The notes under the pieces: generated by a model
Told to the model about the DNA's origin: nothing
Seen by the model: the letters and a program-made list of their open reading frames with translations, nothing else
Database searches by the model: none
Shown here: positions 47,283 through 60,599 of the stretch, piece by piece
How positions within the stretch are numbered: position 1 is the first letter of the stretch
How the letters are laid out: each line of letters starts with the position of its first letter
Program-made: the position numbers and the translations under genes
Assembly: GCA_002633005.1 (NCBI GenBank)
Contig: NMRA01000002.1
Location: forward strand, 1,579,023 to 1,643,022
Length of the DNA: 64,000 nucleotides
Reading direction: 5' to 3'
DNA from: Phoronis australis
Taxonomy: Eukaryota; Phoronida; Phoronidae

Positions 47283-50200
47283 GTCTTAGTTCTACATTAG
47301 TTTTACAAACACCAGTTCATAACAAGTGGTTCAGGTTGACCGTTGAGCGTGCACACAATCTGAGAAAGAATTTTAATAAGTTGCTATGTTTCCGTTCATT
47401 TCTTGTGTCTAAAACTGCTCTCGGAGTCTCGTGCCTATACGACCGTCATACCAGAAGACACACGACCAATGATAAAATGACCAGTCAGTGAGCACAGGTA
47501 TGCAACAGACGATAGTTGGTCGCTATTTGACTGTCGTTTTAGCAGACTCTTTGAAATTGGAATAATAAAGCAAACAAGTATATTATGTAATTCATGAGGA
47601 AAAAGAAAACACTGAACCAGGTAAAGTTTTCGATTTAACAAAAATTCCGACTTGCTCTTTGACACTCGCCTCCTAGTGCGATTTTATGTAATTAACCATA
47701 ACAGGAAGACGTCATTTTCAGAGATATGAAATTAGACAAGATGTAATATTCTTTGTACTCCTTTATTTCCTGTTACCGTGGTAACAACTTTGACACAATA
47801 TTAATTAGAACTGGCAGAAGCTTCATTTTCGTAAGGCAGAGTTACAAATATATAAAAATTTGAAGTAAGATTATAATAAATTGTAAATCTTCATTCAGAA
47901 TAAATTCAATGCACAAGCATCAACACTGCAGCAAAAATTATGTAAAGATAAAAGCAATTGCCAATAAATTATCAAATTTCTTTAAATCCATTCATAGAAG
48001 AAGGCTATTGAAACTACAATAATGCTATGGAAATTCCAATTAAAACAATCAACTATTCTAGATTTCCAGTCTCCACAATTCTTTCAGACTACTTTTACAA
48101 CAAGTTCCTGCAAAACATAACAATAATTCTGGGCAGTGCTTTAGCAACACCCAATTACATGAAACATAAACCACCAACCCTAAAGCACAGAGAGATTGTC
48201 AACTTCCACAGATCTGAAATTGGCACCAAAGCCCAAATGAGGCAACGTCACAGCTATAATGCAGCAAAATGGGATGGTAATTACTTCTCCATCATCAGTC
48301 CTCATTAGCTAACTGGAGTTTATGACACTGCAAACGGTCAACACACAGAAAAACTGACACAAACATGGCCTGCCATTCTAACTGCATGGCACAAGGGAGA
48401 CATTGCACCCAATGTAACATGCCAAGTGCATTAACACTTAAAAATGTTGATATAATCAAGGTGAATGATGGACAGTCTAATCACGTGTATTATAGAAATG
48501 TGTGGCTACACAAACTTACTTGATAAATGAAAAAACTAGCTAAAGGGCTATTTTTCATTAAAAAACATGTTAACGTTCGAGAAAGCATCCTTCAGCCATT
48601 CATTTTGGAGCAAGAAACTGGTATCAAAAACCTTTCCAGAAGAAAATTAGGTTCCCATCAAACTTTCTTGATAAAGAAACATGATAAACTTGCAAGAGAA
48701 AAAACATAATGGAAAGAAAAACACATTAAATTTTAAAACTCGAACTTCTTAATGTTGGTAAAACTGGCTAAATTGCCCAACTTCTGGCAGAGTAAGAACT
48801 CACAAACATAAAGAAATCAAAACAAAAATATCACCAAGTAAATCATGCGTGCCTGCAGTAACTAAACGGGATACAAAACACATAGGCAGATAACACTTGG
48901 CATGTTTAGTTTCCATAGACACTGACATTTTGAATACTATGGTGATTTTGATCCATTGATTTTTTTCTACAGTGGAAAAAAGTACATAACGCATGTGCTC
49001 TTTCAAAAGTCCATGCACAGTCTGATAGCAAAAACTTGATTAGAGAATAATGAATAAGATAAAGATAAAACTGAAACTAGGTGAAGGCGTTAACTTGCAT
49101 TACATCATGACACCAGCTCTTTTTTGCAAGTTTCACTGAAAATTTGGTTCAGTGCAGTTTCCTTTTGGTATTAGCAGCTTATCACTTGAAAGTACAGTGG
49201 AAGATATGATCAAATGATAACAGTAGATAATCCAATCTGATGGCAATAAGAATGTGCAAAAAAGCTTGGTTACATTTGAAAGATATTAATGCTAAGTCAT
49301 GCTAAATCATGTTATATCAAAACAACATTACACTTGATAGCGTAGTGTTGATGAAGACCTCTATGTGCACAGAAACAAGTAACAAAACAGAATTATGTAA
49401 ATCGAGACAACTGTGATAAGCCAGAACTTCAACACATCAATAACACGACTCCCTAGTACAACAACACAGAGTTATTCATGATTTCTAAATCAGAAGCAAC
49501 ATCGTTACCAAGCGTCATGGATGAAAACTCTTAAGCACCACACTTTACAAAGAGAAGGGTCAAGATTCACACACAAAAGCAATATGCGCACTCAACTAGC
49601 TATGTAATCGAGTTTGTGTATCTCATTCACTGACCCCGTCACTAAGATAATTACATTACCTGCACTAATTAAAATAGCACAAGTTTTAGTTTTGAAATCG
49701 GAGGTCATTTGCAACATTATATTTTAATTCATGGAGAAAAATAATGGGACCTTTTGATTTTGGATATTATTAAACATGATTATAATTATATAAAGGGAAA
49801 ACTAATTGATGCAAGTTCTTTAATACATTTATCTAAGCAGATCAAAACCAATTACCCTGTCCAAGTAATCTGAGCATGGCCTTAACAATAGTTAATTGAT
49901 CTCTGAGATGCATCATGGGTAATTAGGTGTGAATGGTAATCTGAAATTTACCAGCAATGGGTGTTGAATGATGCTTCTAAAAAACACATTTTTCTAAATC
50001 AGGCTGTAATAAAGATATTAATTCACGTGCACTGTGATGTTTTTATACTTATCTTCTCAAAATACTGTAAAACATCTAAACAAATTACTAGTATCTCACT
50101 TGAAGTATAAAGAAACTCCAAACATATAATGGTAAAGAGTACTCCTAGCACCGCCTATTGGCTGTCAGGAATGATTGAAATGAGCGGTGGGATGTCAATG

Positions 50201-50315
50201 TGAAACTTAACAATACTACAAACAATGAGTGAACAACAGACAACAAGGTGCTTGCACCAAACATTCTGTGTGAAATGAGAGTGCTTTTCCATGGCAACTA
50301 CTAGAAAGTAGCTCA

Positions 50316-53300
50316 TCAGAGTTCATCTTTGTTCTCTGTGGAAGGTTTTGACTTAAGTTCAGAATCTGTAAACAAAACATTATGAATTACATACTTAATA
50401 TAATACAACTAGGCTACAGGAAATAAGTGAATTAAGAACAAACATTATCTATTAACGGAATATTTTCTTTGATACTACCCAAACAACTGATTTTTTGTTA
50501 GTTTTCAAAGCTAAGGCATAAACTTGCCTTAAATCACAAAAAACAAGTGAACTTGATTAAGAACACTCACTGTTATAAAATTGACATCAAACTATTCCTT
50601 AGTCAAATTAGAGGTGACTTCAGGGCTTTGAAGGAACTGAGAATTCTATATTGATTGACAGCAGGGTCTATATTGATTGACAGCAGGGTCTATAAGTTGG
50701 CATGTCACGGTAAGTAACTTAACGTTACCAGTACGATCTCAAGGAATAACAAATTGCCACCTTCTTGAGGCCCAGAAATTATTTCGCATCTCAGTATGGA
50801 ACATGATGAGACCACTATTATATCGATAAATGTTCTAGATAAAAAGTTCATTTCTTCGATGGAATGTGGGTTTAAACTAAACATTCAACACCTTGTTGTT
50901 ACTACCTCCATCATAAAAGTTCAACATTTTGAGTTAATTTGGGAAATGAATGTTTCTCGAATAATATCATAATGTACCTGAATTTTCATTAGCCATTGTG
51001 TATGGCAAGCTCATTTTTAAAATTGAACTGTACTAAAGCATCTTATTGTAGCAGGCTTCTTAAACTGGCTATATGCCTATGTTCCGACCAAGACGCAAAC
51101 TTTTTTACCATTACAAAATTTGTGTCGACCTGTTCCTTCTTCAGGTGAGAGATTACTTCACAAAAAACGACAGATCATTATTGCTTGAGACCATGTTCGG
51201 TACATAAAACAGCACGCCGTGGCAAGCTGACTTATACATCTTGATCTCAAGCTATAAAGAACTGTAATCACACCGAGTTTTGACTTGGGAACAATTTGAG
51301 ACCAATTCCGTAATCCTAACTGGTACAAATCAAAAGTAGTGTTGTTTCTGTGATAGAAGACAGGCTTATTGACGCTTCAAATAACAGTGACGATGATGGT
51401 GGTAATGACAATATATCGTAATACTGTATCTGCCTAATCACCACCCCAAGACCCCTTTTAAGATTTTGAAAATAGGTGCCTGCCCCATGAATGTGTACGT
51501 TTATATGCACCGAAGACACCCTCAACACACACAAATGCGAACAGAGTTAGTGATGACCACTGACCTTTAACTTCAAAACAAAACTGTCATGTGACAATGA
51601 CACATGTTAATCCAGAGATTTTTTGTGTAGCAAGTGCAACTCTGGAGAAGCTTTAAATTTGTCAGAGGACAGTCTTTAGAAAAGATAAGTTAAGATTCCA
51701 GGTACTTTTATTGAGTTAAATCTGTATTTTTATTCAAGATACAATTCTGCTATCAACAGGCAGTGACTCATCAACACACTCTGCCTGAGATTTCAGCGCA
51801 GTTTTCAACTTGCTGAAATTTAACAACAAATACTGCGGCGCAACAATTTTGTAAAACACCTGGTTTCGACAGCCTTAGGTTGCAAATAAGCGACCCACAT
51901 CAAACAAATGTTTCTAAGCACCTGGGTGCTTATCAAAGCGAATACGGTTATTATGATACTGATCCTAATAATTTATCATAGTAATAAGCAACAAAAAATT
52001 ATAACATTAATTGCATCATCCTTACCAGATTCTGACTCTTGATCACTCTCTCCGTCATCCCCTTTCTCTGCCATCTTCTTCATCTTCTTCGTCTTCTTGC
52101 TCTTCTTCTTCTTTTTCTCCTTCTTCTCATCATCTTCGTCATCGTCCTCATCTTTTTTCGGCACAAACTTTTCAGCCAGGCATCCTACAGTAATGATAAT
52201 ACCACAATATTTACTGTAACTGATTTCAACTCAAACAAAGGAAGAGAATGCAATGACATTACTTTGGAAGAACAAATTCATCTGAAAAGAAAGTTGAAGT
52301 TTTTAACACCAGAATACAGTCTTTAGCAGCTTTAAAACAACCACTTTTTTCTAAATGCTTTATTTCCACATTTTCATTTTTAAACATAGGACAACATCAA
52401 ATTTTAAGTCACACCTATTTTGTTTTGTGCAAGTAGCCAGATCTGCAATGTTGAAATTCTGTTGGAGATAAGAATGTTCCCCATACTGATTTTTGCCCAT
52501 AAATATAGCAACCCTTCTATTGTCAGCAACAATGAAATGACTTAAAAATTTTTTGATGAGAATCTTCAGATTCAACTGAAGTTGATGACGACCAGTGTTG
52601 TCCATAAACAAAAAAATCAAACACGTCCTAATCAATCTTTTTGCTAATCACAGAAACCGTTACAAAATATTTTCGCGTTTGTCTTGTAAAGCAGGCAGAA
52701 CTCGTGATCTTCAAATACGAGTCAAGATGTATAAAAATGGTGCAGAAATTTTCAAAGAAGGTGCAGAACTGTGTTTCAATGTGCTTATGGAGAACACTGA
52801 CAACTAGAACCCCCTGTAGAAACAGGTAAAAACACTTTAAAAACTGGTAAAAGCCTATATGGATGCATCTCTTCCTCAGGTGTAAAGACAAGTGGCACAT
52901 TCATTAACGCATGAAAGCTAGAGTTTTTTAATATTTACTTTTACCAGATTTTAACATGTTTTTACCTGCTTCTACAATGTCAAATTTTATTTGGTTTCGG
53001 CATATGTCATTTTTAAATTACAATCTCCTGAATGGACATAACAAGCTGGCTTACATAACATTACATAATAGTGTTATGTAACTGACAAGATAATGAAGAT
53101 CCTTCCTCAATCATTAACATGGCTGATCCTGTTTCACCTTCACCAGTGTTAAAAGTAAAGCATGTCAGCCTTTCCAATAATGCACTACATGAAAATCTCA
53201 TCAATTTTGTACAAAAATAACCAACATGCTGGGACTTCATCCAGGAAGCGCTACGACACGTTTCATTGACCAGCACCCCAGTAATGACGTGTGGGGTGCG

Positions 53301-56300
53301 TAATAGGATTAGAATCTCATAAGGCACTTTCATACTCACATTAACTCTGGAGTGGTATGAGTGAAATGTCTATGTAAACTGCGAAGTTTATTCAACTGTT
53401 CATACCAGCTTCGGTGGTTAGCAACATCGAAGTGAACGATAGGTGATGCTGTCATCACCGAAGCAGTGGCCCCTAGTGATAACATAAATGAGACCAAAGT
53501 TGGCCATTTATACTGCACTGCAGCGTCAATGCTTCACTGTTAAATCCACCTGTTTACAGAAAAGTTAATTGGCGCCGTGCCGTTGATGTTAATCCAAGAC
53601 GGAAGTTAACTGTTCATAATGACCACAACTGCGGAAACTTTGAGGCATCTACCTTAGTATGAAAGGGCCTATAAATGTGCAGCTTTGGGTACGTAACAGG
53701 ATTAGTGTCTCCGATATGCAGCTTTGTGGGCATCCTTTTCCCCCCAGATTAATTCAAGTGATGCCATTGTAGTGTCAGTTTGGCTAACTGCAGCTGATAA
53801 TGTAGACACAAACAAGACCAACAAGCCATTCAAAGGGTCTTTAAAACTAATGTGACAGGTGGTGTGCACAACATCTGGACTTGTGACAAACACAGCAATT
53901 ACCTGCAGGTATTTTACCCAGACTCTGTTGTCTGGTATCACTCAACAATAAATCAATTAAAGAAAAAATAACACCTTCTGGACAACAGACATGTCCAAGA
54001 ACATCGTAGTGGTCACTATTTTTGTCAAATTTCTCAGATTAGAATACACAAATATGACACTTTCCTTCAGCAAAGAAGAAAGTGGGTCCAGAGATAGCAT
54101 TCGAAATACACGTTGGCCCGTGGATTTGCGGAGGGCCAGTAAACTTTCACGTATAGGCCCTGTATGGATGTGATCTCATATTCAAGTAACTGGCCTGGCG
54201 GGCCAGCACATTTATTTGATGAAGCTTGAAAATTGCACAGAGACAAGAAGATCAATGAGACGTCTAGCAAACCATGGCAACATTTTATCTTAAAGCAGCT
54301 TGAATATCACTTTTCTTGCTATGCATGCAATGTGTGTGTATTTTGCATGAAACAACTAGTCTCTTAAAATAATGAGCCATACATACCACTATCGCCTTTC
54401 CTCAGGATCCTGTCAGCACACAGATAGTCAGACAGAGGTTCTTCCTGGTGGTTGAAGTACCAGTTTTCGATGTCCTCTTCATACTTCTCCACCATGTGGA
54501 AGCACTGTGAAACGTGGATCAATTATTAGACAGCACTAAGATCTTACATTGCTATAATGTATCAGGTGGTCATGCTTAAACAATGCATAGAACTTTGAGA
54601 ATTACAATGTTGACCTTGACCTTAGAAGCACACAAAAACCATAAAGACTGAGTTAAACCTCTGAACAGCATATGTCACAAACTTCATGAAAACAGTTAAA
54701 ATGGCAGTAAACAAGTCCTCCATCACAAAAAAAAAAATCAACTGAGTCCTCTCCTCATTATGAAAATGGTCTAAAACTGTTCCTTATCCAAATTGGAGGT
54801 GATTTTAAGGATTCGAAACTTCATCATTGCTCAAGACCAGACTCTACATACTAGAGTGTCATGGTTTGTCATTTTATACACTGAGCAAGGTCTAGAAGAA
54901 AAAACATACTGTACGTTCTTTGCAAAGCCAGAAATCACTTTTCCTCTGAATAATTAAGAAACGATAAAAACTCACAAATTTGTAATTTCGAAAACTGAAT
55001 AGGTTTCTTGAGTGCTCACAAATTCTTGAAACATTATATTATGGTAGCTAAAGTATTAAAATTAAATACAGTTGTAATTAAAATCAAAATTGTTCTTTTT
55101 CATTTTTCAAACAGGCTTTTTATATTCCTGTGAATTCTCACAAAATCTCAAAACATAGTCTCACGGTACGGTAGGTATGGCATACAACTTAAATACAATA
55201 AAGCTCCCACTTTGGTGAAAGAAGTAAAATTTCACCTGTTGGCCAAGTTGTGCCCTAAATTTGCTGAATTTTACCGTATCTAAAATTGCTCATTTTACTT
55301 CAAGAAGGAGTTATCTCATCTGTAAAGATATTAAACTTGAACAACACGACTCATGCCTCTCTCTGCATGACTCATGCCTCTCTCTGCATGACTCATGCCT
55401 CTCTCTGCATGACGCATACCTCTCTCTGCATGACAGACACCTCTGCTGATGGTTCGTCCCACAACTCATAAGGAATGTCCATCTCGACTTTCACACCTTT
55501 GTGCCTAAAAATCACATGCGAACCTCTGACTGACAATGTTGCCCACAAACATAGGACAATGTCCAATCACTGATATCTCAAAAGAGGATGAAATGCATCA
55601 TTTTAAGACCCTTTTACCCACAAACAAAACTTCAAAAATATAAATTTCCATTCTATACCAATGACTTAGAAAATGTTGAAATTAGTTGATTATGGATGAG
55701 TAACAATATTTCACAATATTTCACAGCGGCAGTAAACAATGCCTGTTTGCAAACTTGTCATGATGCAGACAACCTAAACATACAAAAAAAATCTACACTA
55801 GTTTTCAAATTACTTTAGGGTGGCAGAAAATTGTCTCAAACTTTTTTAAACCATTAAAATAAGACGCAGATGGACTGTATAGTCAATGCAACTGTCAAGA
55901 CTTGCTGAGATTGTTTTTTTCGTGCTCTTTAACTCAGTGGCAACAGTTTTTGTCAGTATACAATAGCTAATGTGTGCATGTGAAATTTTCCTTTTGACTA
56001 ATTTTTAAAAGATTTTTTGCAAATTTTCTTCAACTATCTTCTTGATTTCCAGCATAACATTGGTTAGGCTAGACAAAATTCAACAACTTTTTTGAAAACT
56101 ACAATTGCTGCAGATCTGTCCAGATTGTGAAATTTTTAGAAACTGGAAGTGAAACTGATACTCAGCTCAACAAATAATGAGCAGCCAGTGAATGAGTCAT
56201 TTCACAGCATGACAACTAAATGACATGCAAATAATGTAGTGCCTACATGTAGTCCTAAAGTATACTGATAACTTCCAAAAAAGAAACCTGGGGGTCAAAT

Positions 56301-59300
56301 GTGATCAGTATATTCTTTCATGACATTCTCTCTGTTCACACGAGCAGTTCTTTAGGGAAAAGTTGGGTGGCGTGGATGTTGCACTTTCTCCATGAGAACT
56401 TAAAGGTAGTCACGACAGATCATCCTCTCACTTTTTTACAGCCAGGATACGTTTCCCCTCAGTACGAGCAGTCTGTTTCTGCCTTATTACCGTCAAAATT
56501 AAAGTGAATTTTCCGTTATGTGTCACGTAAACAAAAACAAAAACATTCTGTTCCCAAGAAACAATACACTGTAATTCTCTCTATCTTGGCTCCACCCACA
56601 TTTTTCCAAGACTACACCACTGATCCAAACACAGTGCACACACACACCTGACCTTCTGTTTCCGTGGCGAATAACTGACTGGAAAACTAACTGTAAAATG
56701 TAACTTTTGATTTAGACCATTTGTACTTAAGAAGTTGACCTCAATTTTTTAAGAATAGAATCTTGGGTTTGGAAACACAGTTTAATACCGATTGAGACCA
56801 TGCTTGGCCTACAAAGTGACCTAGATTTGTAGTGCATAGCTTGGAATGACCACTGAACAAAAAAGAGGAAATTTCCGAGAGATGTTTCTCTCCATAAAGA
56901 ACAGGCATGTGTGACAGAAATACTTATTTTGTTGTAAAAATATGTTTTTGCATGAATAAAGTGAAAATAATGATAAAAAGTGACAAAAAAGGAAACTGGA
57001 AATCAAATACGAGGAAATTGAAACCAAAAAAGAGCAAATTCCCTTAAAAGTCCTGGTAATAGTGGTAAAAATCAAAAAGTTAGTTTTCTTGATGGAACAC
57101 TGGTTTAAATAGCAACAGTCCAACTTACACCAGATTCTTGAGGGTTTGCATAGTTTGCGATGTGCCTTTAGCATATCTGTTACTACCATCTCTCTCGGCA
57201 TGAACATTATATTTAATGATTTGTTCACAAATATGAGGTTCATGAAGAGCTTCAGTAAGTCGCAGTTCTCTACAAAGAAGAAAAAGAAATGTGAGTGTCT
57301 AGTTGACTTCTTCAGACTTGGCAACCACCATATTAGGCAAAAACTTCAACATAAATTGATGATTGTTCCACTAAAATGTAATCCCAACTTCTAAAACATC
57401 ATTTTTGCACATTGCAAGACATATAAGAACAAAAATATGATACTATTTAAGGAGTTTAAAATATCTGGGTGACCAATCAGTTTTGAGAAATGTTCCCATG
57501 CAACGGTGTTTGCTGAACATGTTGAAAATGAAACATTTGGAATATTCTGTTTTTCTTAGTAGCACTAATTAATTGAATCAAAATACATGATCTGCCTGCC
57601 TACTTCAAAACCTCTGCATTAAATAGACATAACTTTCGGTGACACTCATTGGTGGTTGCTTGTGCATTTCTCACTCAGACGAACACCATTGGTTAGTTTT
57701 GGTGTATATCTCATTGTCAATGGCCAATCGAATTTGAGCTCATCTCATTGGCCTTATAAGGGTTTTGTTGGCCTATACAATATCTAGTCTGGGATTGCTG
57801 CTGCAAGTTTCTCACACAAGATATAGCAACTGCATCAAAACTTCTAAAATAACTTTACGCAATCCAGAATTGACAGCTTGACTCACGAGTTTCTATATTT
57901 GATTCTCTTCTTCTTGGTCTCCAGACCATGCCCAGTTTCCAGTACTTCATGCGTCTTACCGGTCTCGAATAATCTCTCGTTGAGTTCTGTTACCAAAAAC
58001 TTACAAACTGCAAAAAATGCATTACAGGAAATGAGAACAATACAGTATACAAGCAATAGGCGTTTCACTCCTGGTTCAATATTCAAGAAGCTTAAAGTCA
58101 ACGAAATCTGAAACATGGGTTTGTTTGATGAACTTTGAAGTGGTTAATGTTTCCCCGATATTGATCACTAATTTGCGGTATTTTTTGTTTTCACATTTAC
58201 AAGTTGTCATTGAACACAGCTGCACTTTGTTTAGCACAGACGATATTTAAAGAGCATTTATTTAGTTCTTGCTATACATTAGCTTAGTTAGGAGCATGCA
58301 GATACATCGTTAATGGGTCTAGAAAAAAACAAAATCATGTTTTCAGCCAACAAGCAAAGTTTGATTTTTTATTTTCTTAAAATAAGCTCTTGTAGTGGTC
58401 TCGAATTTTGAGAACCATTTGATGTCAGTTATTCAGCGGAGAAAACTGGTTCTCAAAATGGAGGACTCTACAGTCACCAAAAGGATTTATCTGTTGAATC
58501 TAAAAATGAACTAAGGTTGGTAATTTCTAGGAAAGTCTGCTAGTGTGTGTGTGACTAACACTTCAAAAGAGTCAATCAAAGAGTACACCATTCTCCCTAA
58601 ATATACTATGCTGCAACATGTTCAAAAACTTTTCCACATTTGAAAAGCCACATTTTTCTGCTTTTAAGCCAAATGATTGAAATTGTGTTCCAAAGTGGTA
58701 GGATTATCTAGCAGTAAAAATGACAGTGACAAGCAAGAGAAAATAATGAGTTGCTGAAATTGTTTTTTGGAATTAAAAGAAAGGAAGATTACTATTTGAG
58801 AACATGACGCACTGTGAACCTTGTATAAATTTTTGTCCACATAAACCCTGATATGGAGAAAAATCTTGCTTTGAACCAGATAATCTTTTATGTGATGCAA
58901 TGAGGTTAGTGCTGTTCAGACACCTTATCTCTAAAAGGAAGTGACTGTGCAAAGGCATGGGTGAAATCATCATTTTTACAGGTTTATAATCCAGAGGCAA
59001 CAAGTTTTTGAGGAATAGGCCATCCTGCCATCACTCCTTTGAGATGGGTGGTCTGGTGATTAAAAATTCTATTTTGTAATTTTCATTTTTGGAGCTTGCT
59101 TATTTGTGATGCAAAAATTAAACAGAGTATTCACCGACAACATGGCAAAATAAGCGGATTTTTGCTATTCACCAAATTTACAAAATACTGATTTTGCATG
59201 TTAATGAAAAAATATTCTCTAGTTAGAATTTAATGATCTCAACCATTATGTTGAAGCACCATTTAACCCGAGCTTTCTGTCAAAAATTAAGTTTTTATTT

Positions 59301-60322
59301 AAGTGACTGTTACAAAACTGGTTTCGTTTAGTTTCTCACTCAGTTTTAAAATATAATGATGTCAGAGTTGAGGAAGAACTGACATTTTATTATTTATTCA
59401 GATCAAGCTCACAAAGTTTCAGGCATGACCTGAAATCTTATGAGCTTAACACAAAGAAATAACGATCTGTCAGTTCTTTGGAAGTCCATAAATCACACTT
59501 ATTTTGACAAATCAATAAGCTGAGACCAATTTCATAACTGTATAGTATAGAGTAAATCAAAACTATTTTAGACAGACATTAGCATGGCATTTATACCACT
59601 TTAAGATCGGTTATGTTGAGCATGAAACTTTGACAACAACGTGTAAGCAGCTGTAAGCTACTACATCTGGTTACAAAAATAAAACTGTTCCTGCACAAAA
59701 TGTTGTTATTAGAATGCGGGTAGGCTAATAAATTTTTTATGCAGACAATTGCAAAGTTTCCCTTTTGAATGATATAATGCTTTAAAGTTGAAATGTGTAG
59801 TTCCCATTCCGTAAATAATGATTATTTCTTTACTAATAAATTAAATAAATAACAGCTAGTCACCAAATCACAGCAACATGTTTTTGTTGTAAACAAACAG
59901 TCCAAATCACTGATCACCGACTATACGCTCTAATTTCAGTTTCATGACATAAAATACAAAATACAGGGTTCAAGAATGTTTCGTTTTAGTATTCAGGTAA
60001 TTGTTATTTTATGAACGTCCACACGTATAAACTGAAAGCCAACATTTCGAAGTCGTCAAGATATAAGTCTCCAGGGAGATCAGCCAATAGGTAACATCCA
60101 CGCGCTTCCTCGATAGCTACTTTATTAACATATTAATTAGGGTACCTGCAGAGAACACGAAGTTGGTACCAGTAGGCAGTAACGTGGGTATTCTAAATCA
60201 CATGAATTTCTTCCAAACAACCTACCTTCACATCTTGTCGGTAAACGTGTAGGATCGAGATGTCCACTTAAGACTAATTCAACAAAACATACAACAAAAG
60301 CAAAAAACAACGAGAATTTCAT
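50316..60322 (-). CDS. CNPY3: Canopy family ER protein (CNPY3/CNPY4 type), complete, seven exons
   Basis: Canopy proteins are saposin-like ER luminal proteins; vertebrate CNPY3 is a co-chaperone with gp96 for Toll-like receptor folding. Exons in transcript order are 60226-60322, 57887-58007, 57129-57269, 55420-55504, 54387-54504, 52026-52184 and 50316-50365, and the phases close to 256 residues. Visible features are a signal peptide ([20 protein letters not shown]), [101 protein letters not shown], a Lys/Asp/Glu-rich tail and a C-terminal KDEL. The six family cysteines are at 31, 34, 87, 149, 177 and 189. Residues 143-148 (SVMQRE) come from a minisatellite at the exon end and replace the usual DLKK-type segment. 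It could be the single invertebrate orthologue of both CNPY3 and CNPY4. Confidence 0.94.
50645..50688. repeat. 22-bp perfect tandem duplication
   Basis: TCTATATTGATTGACAGCAG followed by GG occurs twice in a row, and a third partial start (TCTATA) follows. It lies just inside the last CNPY3 intron, about 280 bp from the terminal exon. Probably neutral. Confidence 0.9.
53061..53941 (-). other. Cluster of hydrophobic minus-strand ORFs in CNPY3 intron 5
   Basis: Three successive frames (53702-53941, 53336-53518 and 53061-53339) encode fairly hydrophobic peptides such as [19 protein letters not shown] and [18 protein letters not shown]. Between them recur phrases like CTAATCCT(G/A)TTACG. This could be a decayed mobile element or a nested gene with missing exons. 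I recognise no family, so I do not call a gene. Confidence 0.25.
55348..55445. repeat. 21-bp minisatellite spanning a CNPY3 exon-intron boundary
   Basis: About four and a half units of CATGACTCATGCCTCTCTCT-G stand head to tail. The rightmost unit is coding (the last codons of CNPY3 exon 55420-55504); the next one supplies the donor (GAG|GTATGC on the minus strand), and the outer units carry GCATGA at the same place. The array therefore contains a row of real and near-donor sites. Confidence 0.92.
57648..57761. promoter_or_regulatory. CCAAT-box cluster with a CArG box in CNPY3 intron 2
   Basis: Four CCAAT/ATTGG motifs (near 57648, 57688, 57724 and 57747) lie within about 100 bp. A perfect CArG box, CCTTATAAGG (57752-57761), the SRF-binding consensus, follows directly. 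It lies between CNPY3 exons 2 and 3. It may be an enhancer or an internal promoter; this is motif reading only. Confidence 0.35.
58405..58462. repeat. Dispersed hairpin element (TTTTGAGAACCA...TGGTTCTCAAAA)
   Basis: The arms TTTTGAGAACCATTT and AAACTGGTTCTCAAAA flank TGTCAGTTATTCAGCGGAG. The same hairpin occurs at about 8735-8790 and 10535-10582 within the NUP85 duplication. It is a short self-complementary repeat without coding capacity. Confidence 0.8.
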
Positions 60323-60599
60323 GGTGAGGAACGAGGAACCCCGTCTGCATCAAACGACAAGTGAAACTAAAATGACACGGGTGACCGACCCGGAAGTAAT
60401 CGTTGTTGTTATCTTTAGCTGGTTTACGATTAAATATCTTGTTTGGATGAGTGAGGGGAACCAGTGTAACAGACGCGGCGCGCCGACTGGTGTCCATTAA
60501 TCAAACTATACCACACCCTCGCCATCTTTCTAAGGAAGTTGTGTTGACTGTCCAGAGTCCGCAACTTCACTCTTCATTTAAATTACTGTAAGAAACTTG
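60323..60599. promoter_or_regulatory. Bidirectional CNPY3/ARPC1 promoter
   Basis: The CNPY3 start codon (minus strand) and the presumed noncoding first exon of ARPC1 (plus strand, donor TTG|GTAAGTATAC at 60600) are less than 280 bp apart. There is no TATA box. An ETS/GABP-type site, CCGGAAGT, lies at 60390-60397, as is common in housekeeping promoters. The 5' end of the ARPC1 noncoding exon is not determined. Confidence 0.6.

Larger units (their letters stand above)
42402..50315. other. Intergenic region and probable CNPY3 3' flank
   Basis: No recognised gene. It holds a possible first exon at 45920-45982 (MTADSNAVTMTTFPESWVPVK before AAG|GTAATG), one palindromic element (46393), a TATA/CCAAT promoter-like cluster (46744-46836) and a G/C-tract element (47119). 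The last two kilobases are AT-rich and could be CNPY3 3' UTR, but I could not place its poly(A) signal. Confidence 0.4.

Noticed and set aside
48027-48308. 93-codon plus-strand ORF
   Set aside because: It lies in AT-rich sequence that may be CNPY3 3' flank, has ordinary length for chance, and no family resemblance.
52011-52193. Plus-strand Ser/Leu-rich ORFs
   Set aside because: They are the antisense of the Lys/Asp/Glu-rich tail exon of CNPY3.
55261-55471. Repetitive plus-strand ORFs with a (S/C)LSLHDSC pattern
   Set aside because: They are shadows of the 21-bp minisatellite and the CNPY3 exon on the other strand.
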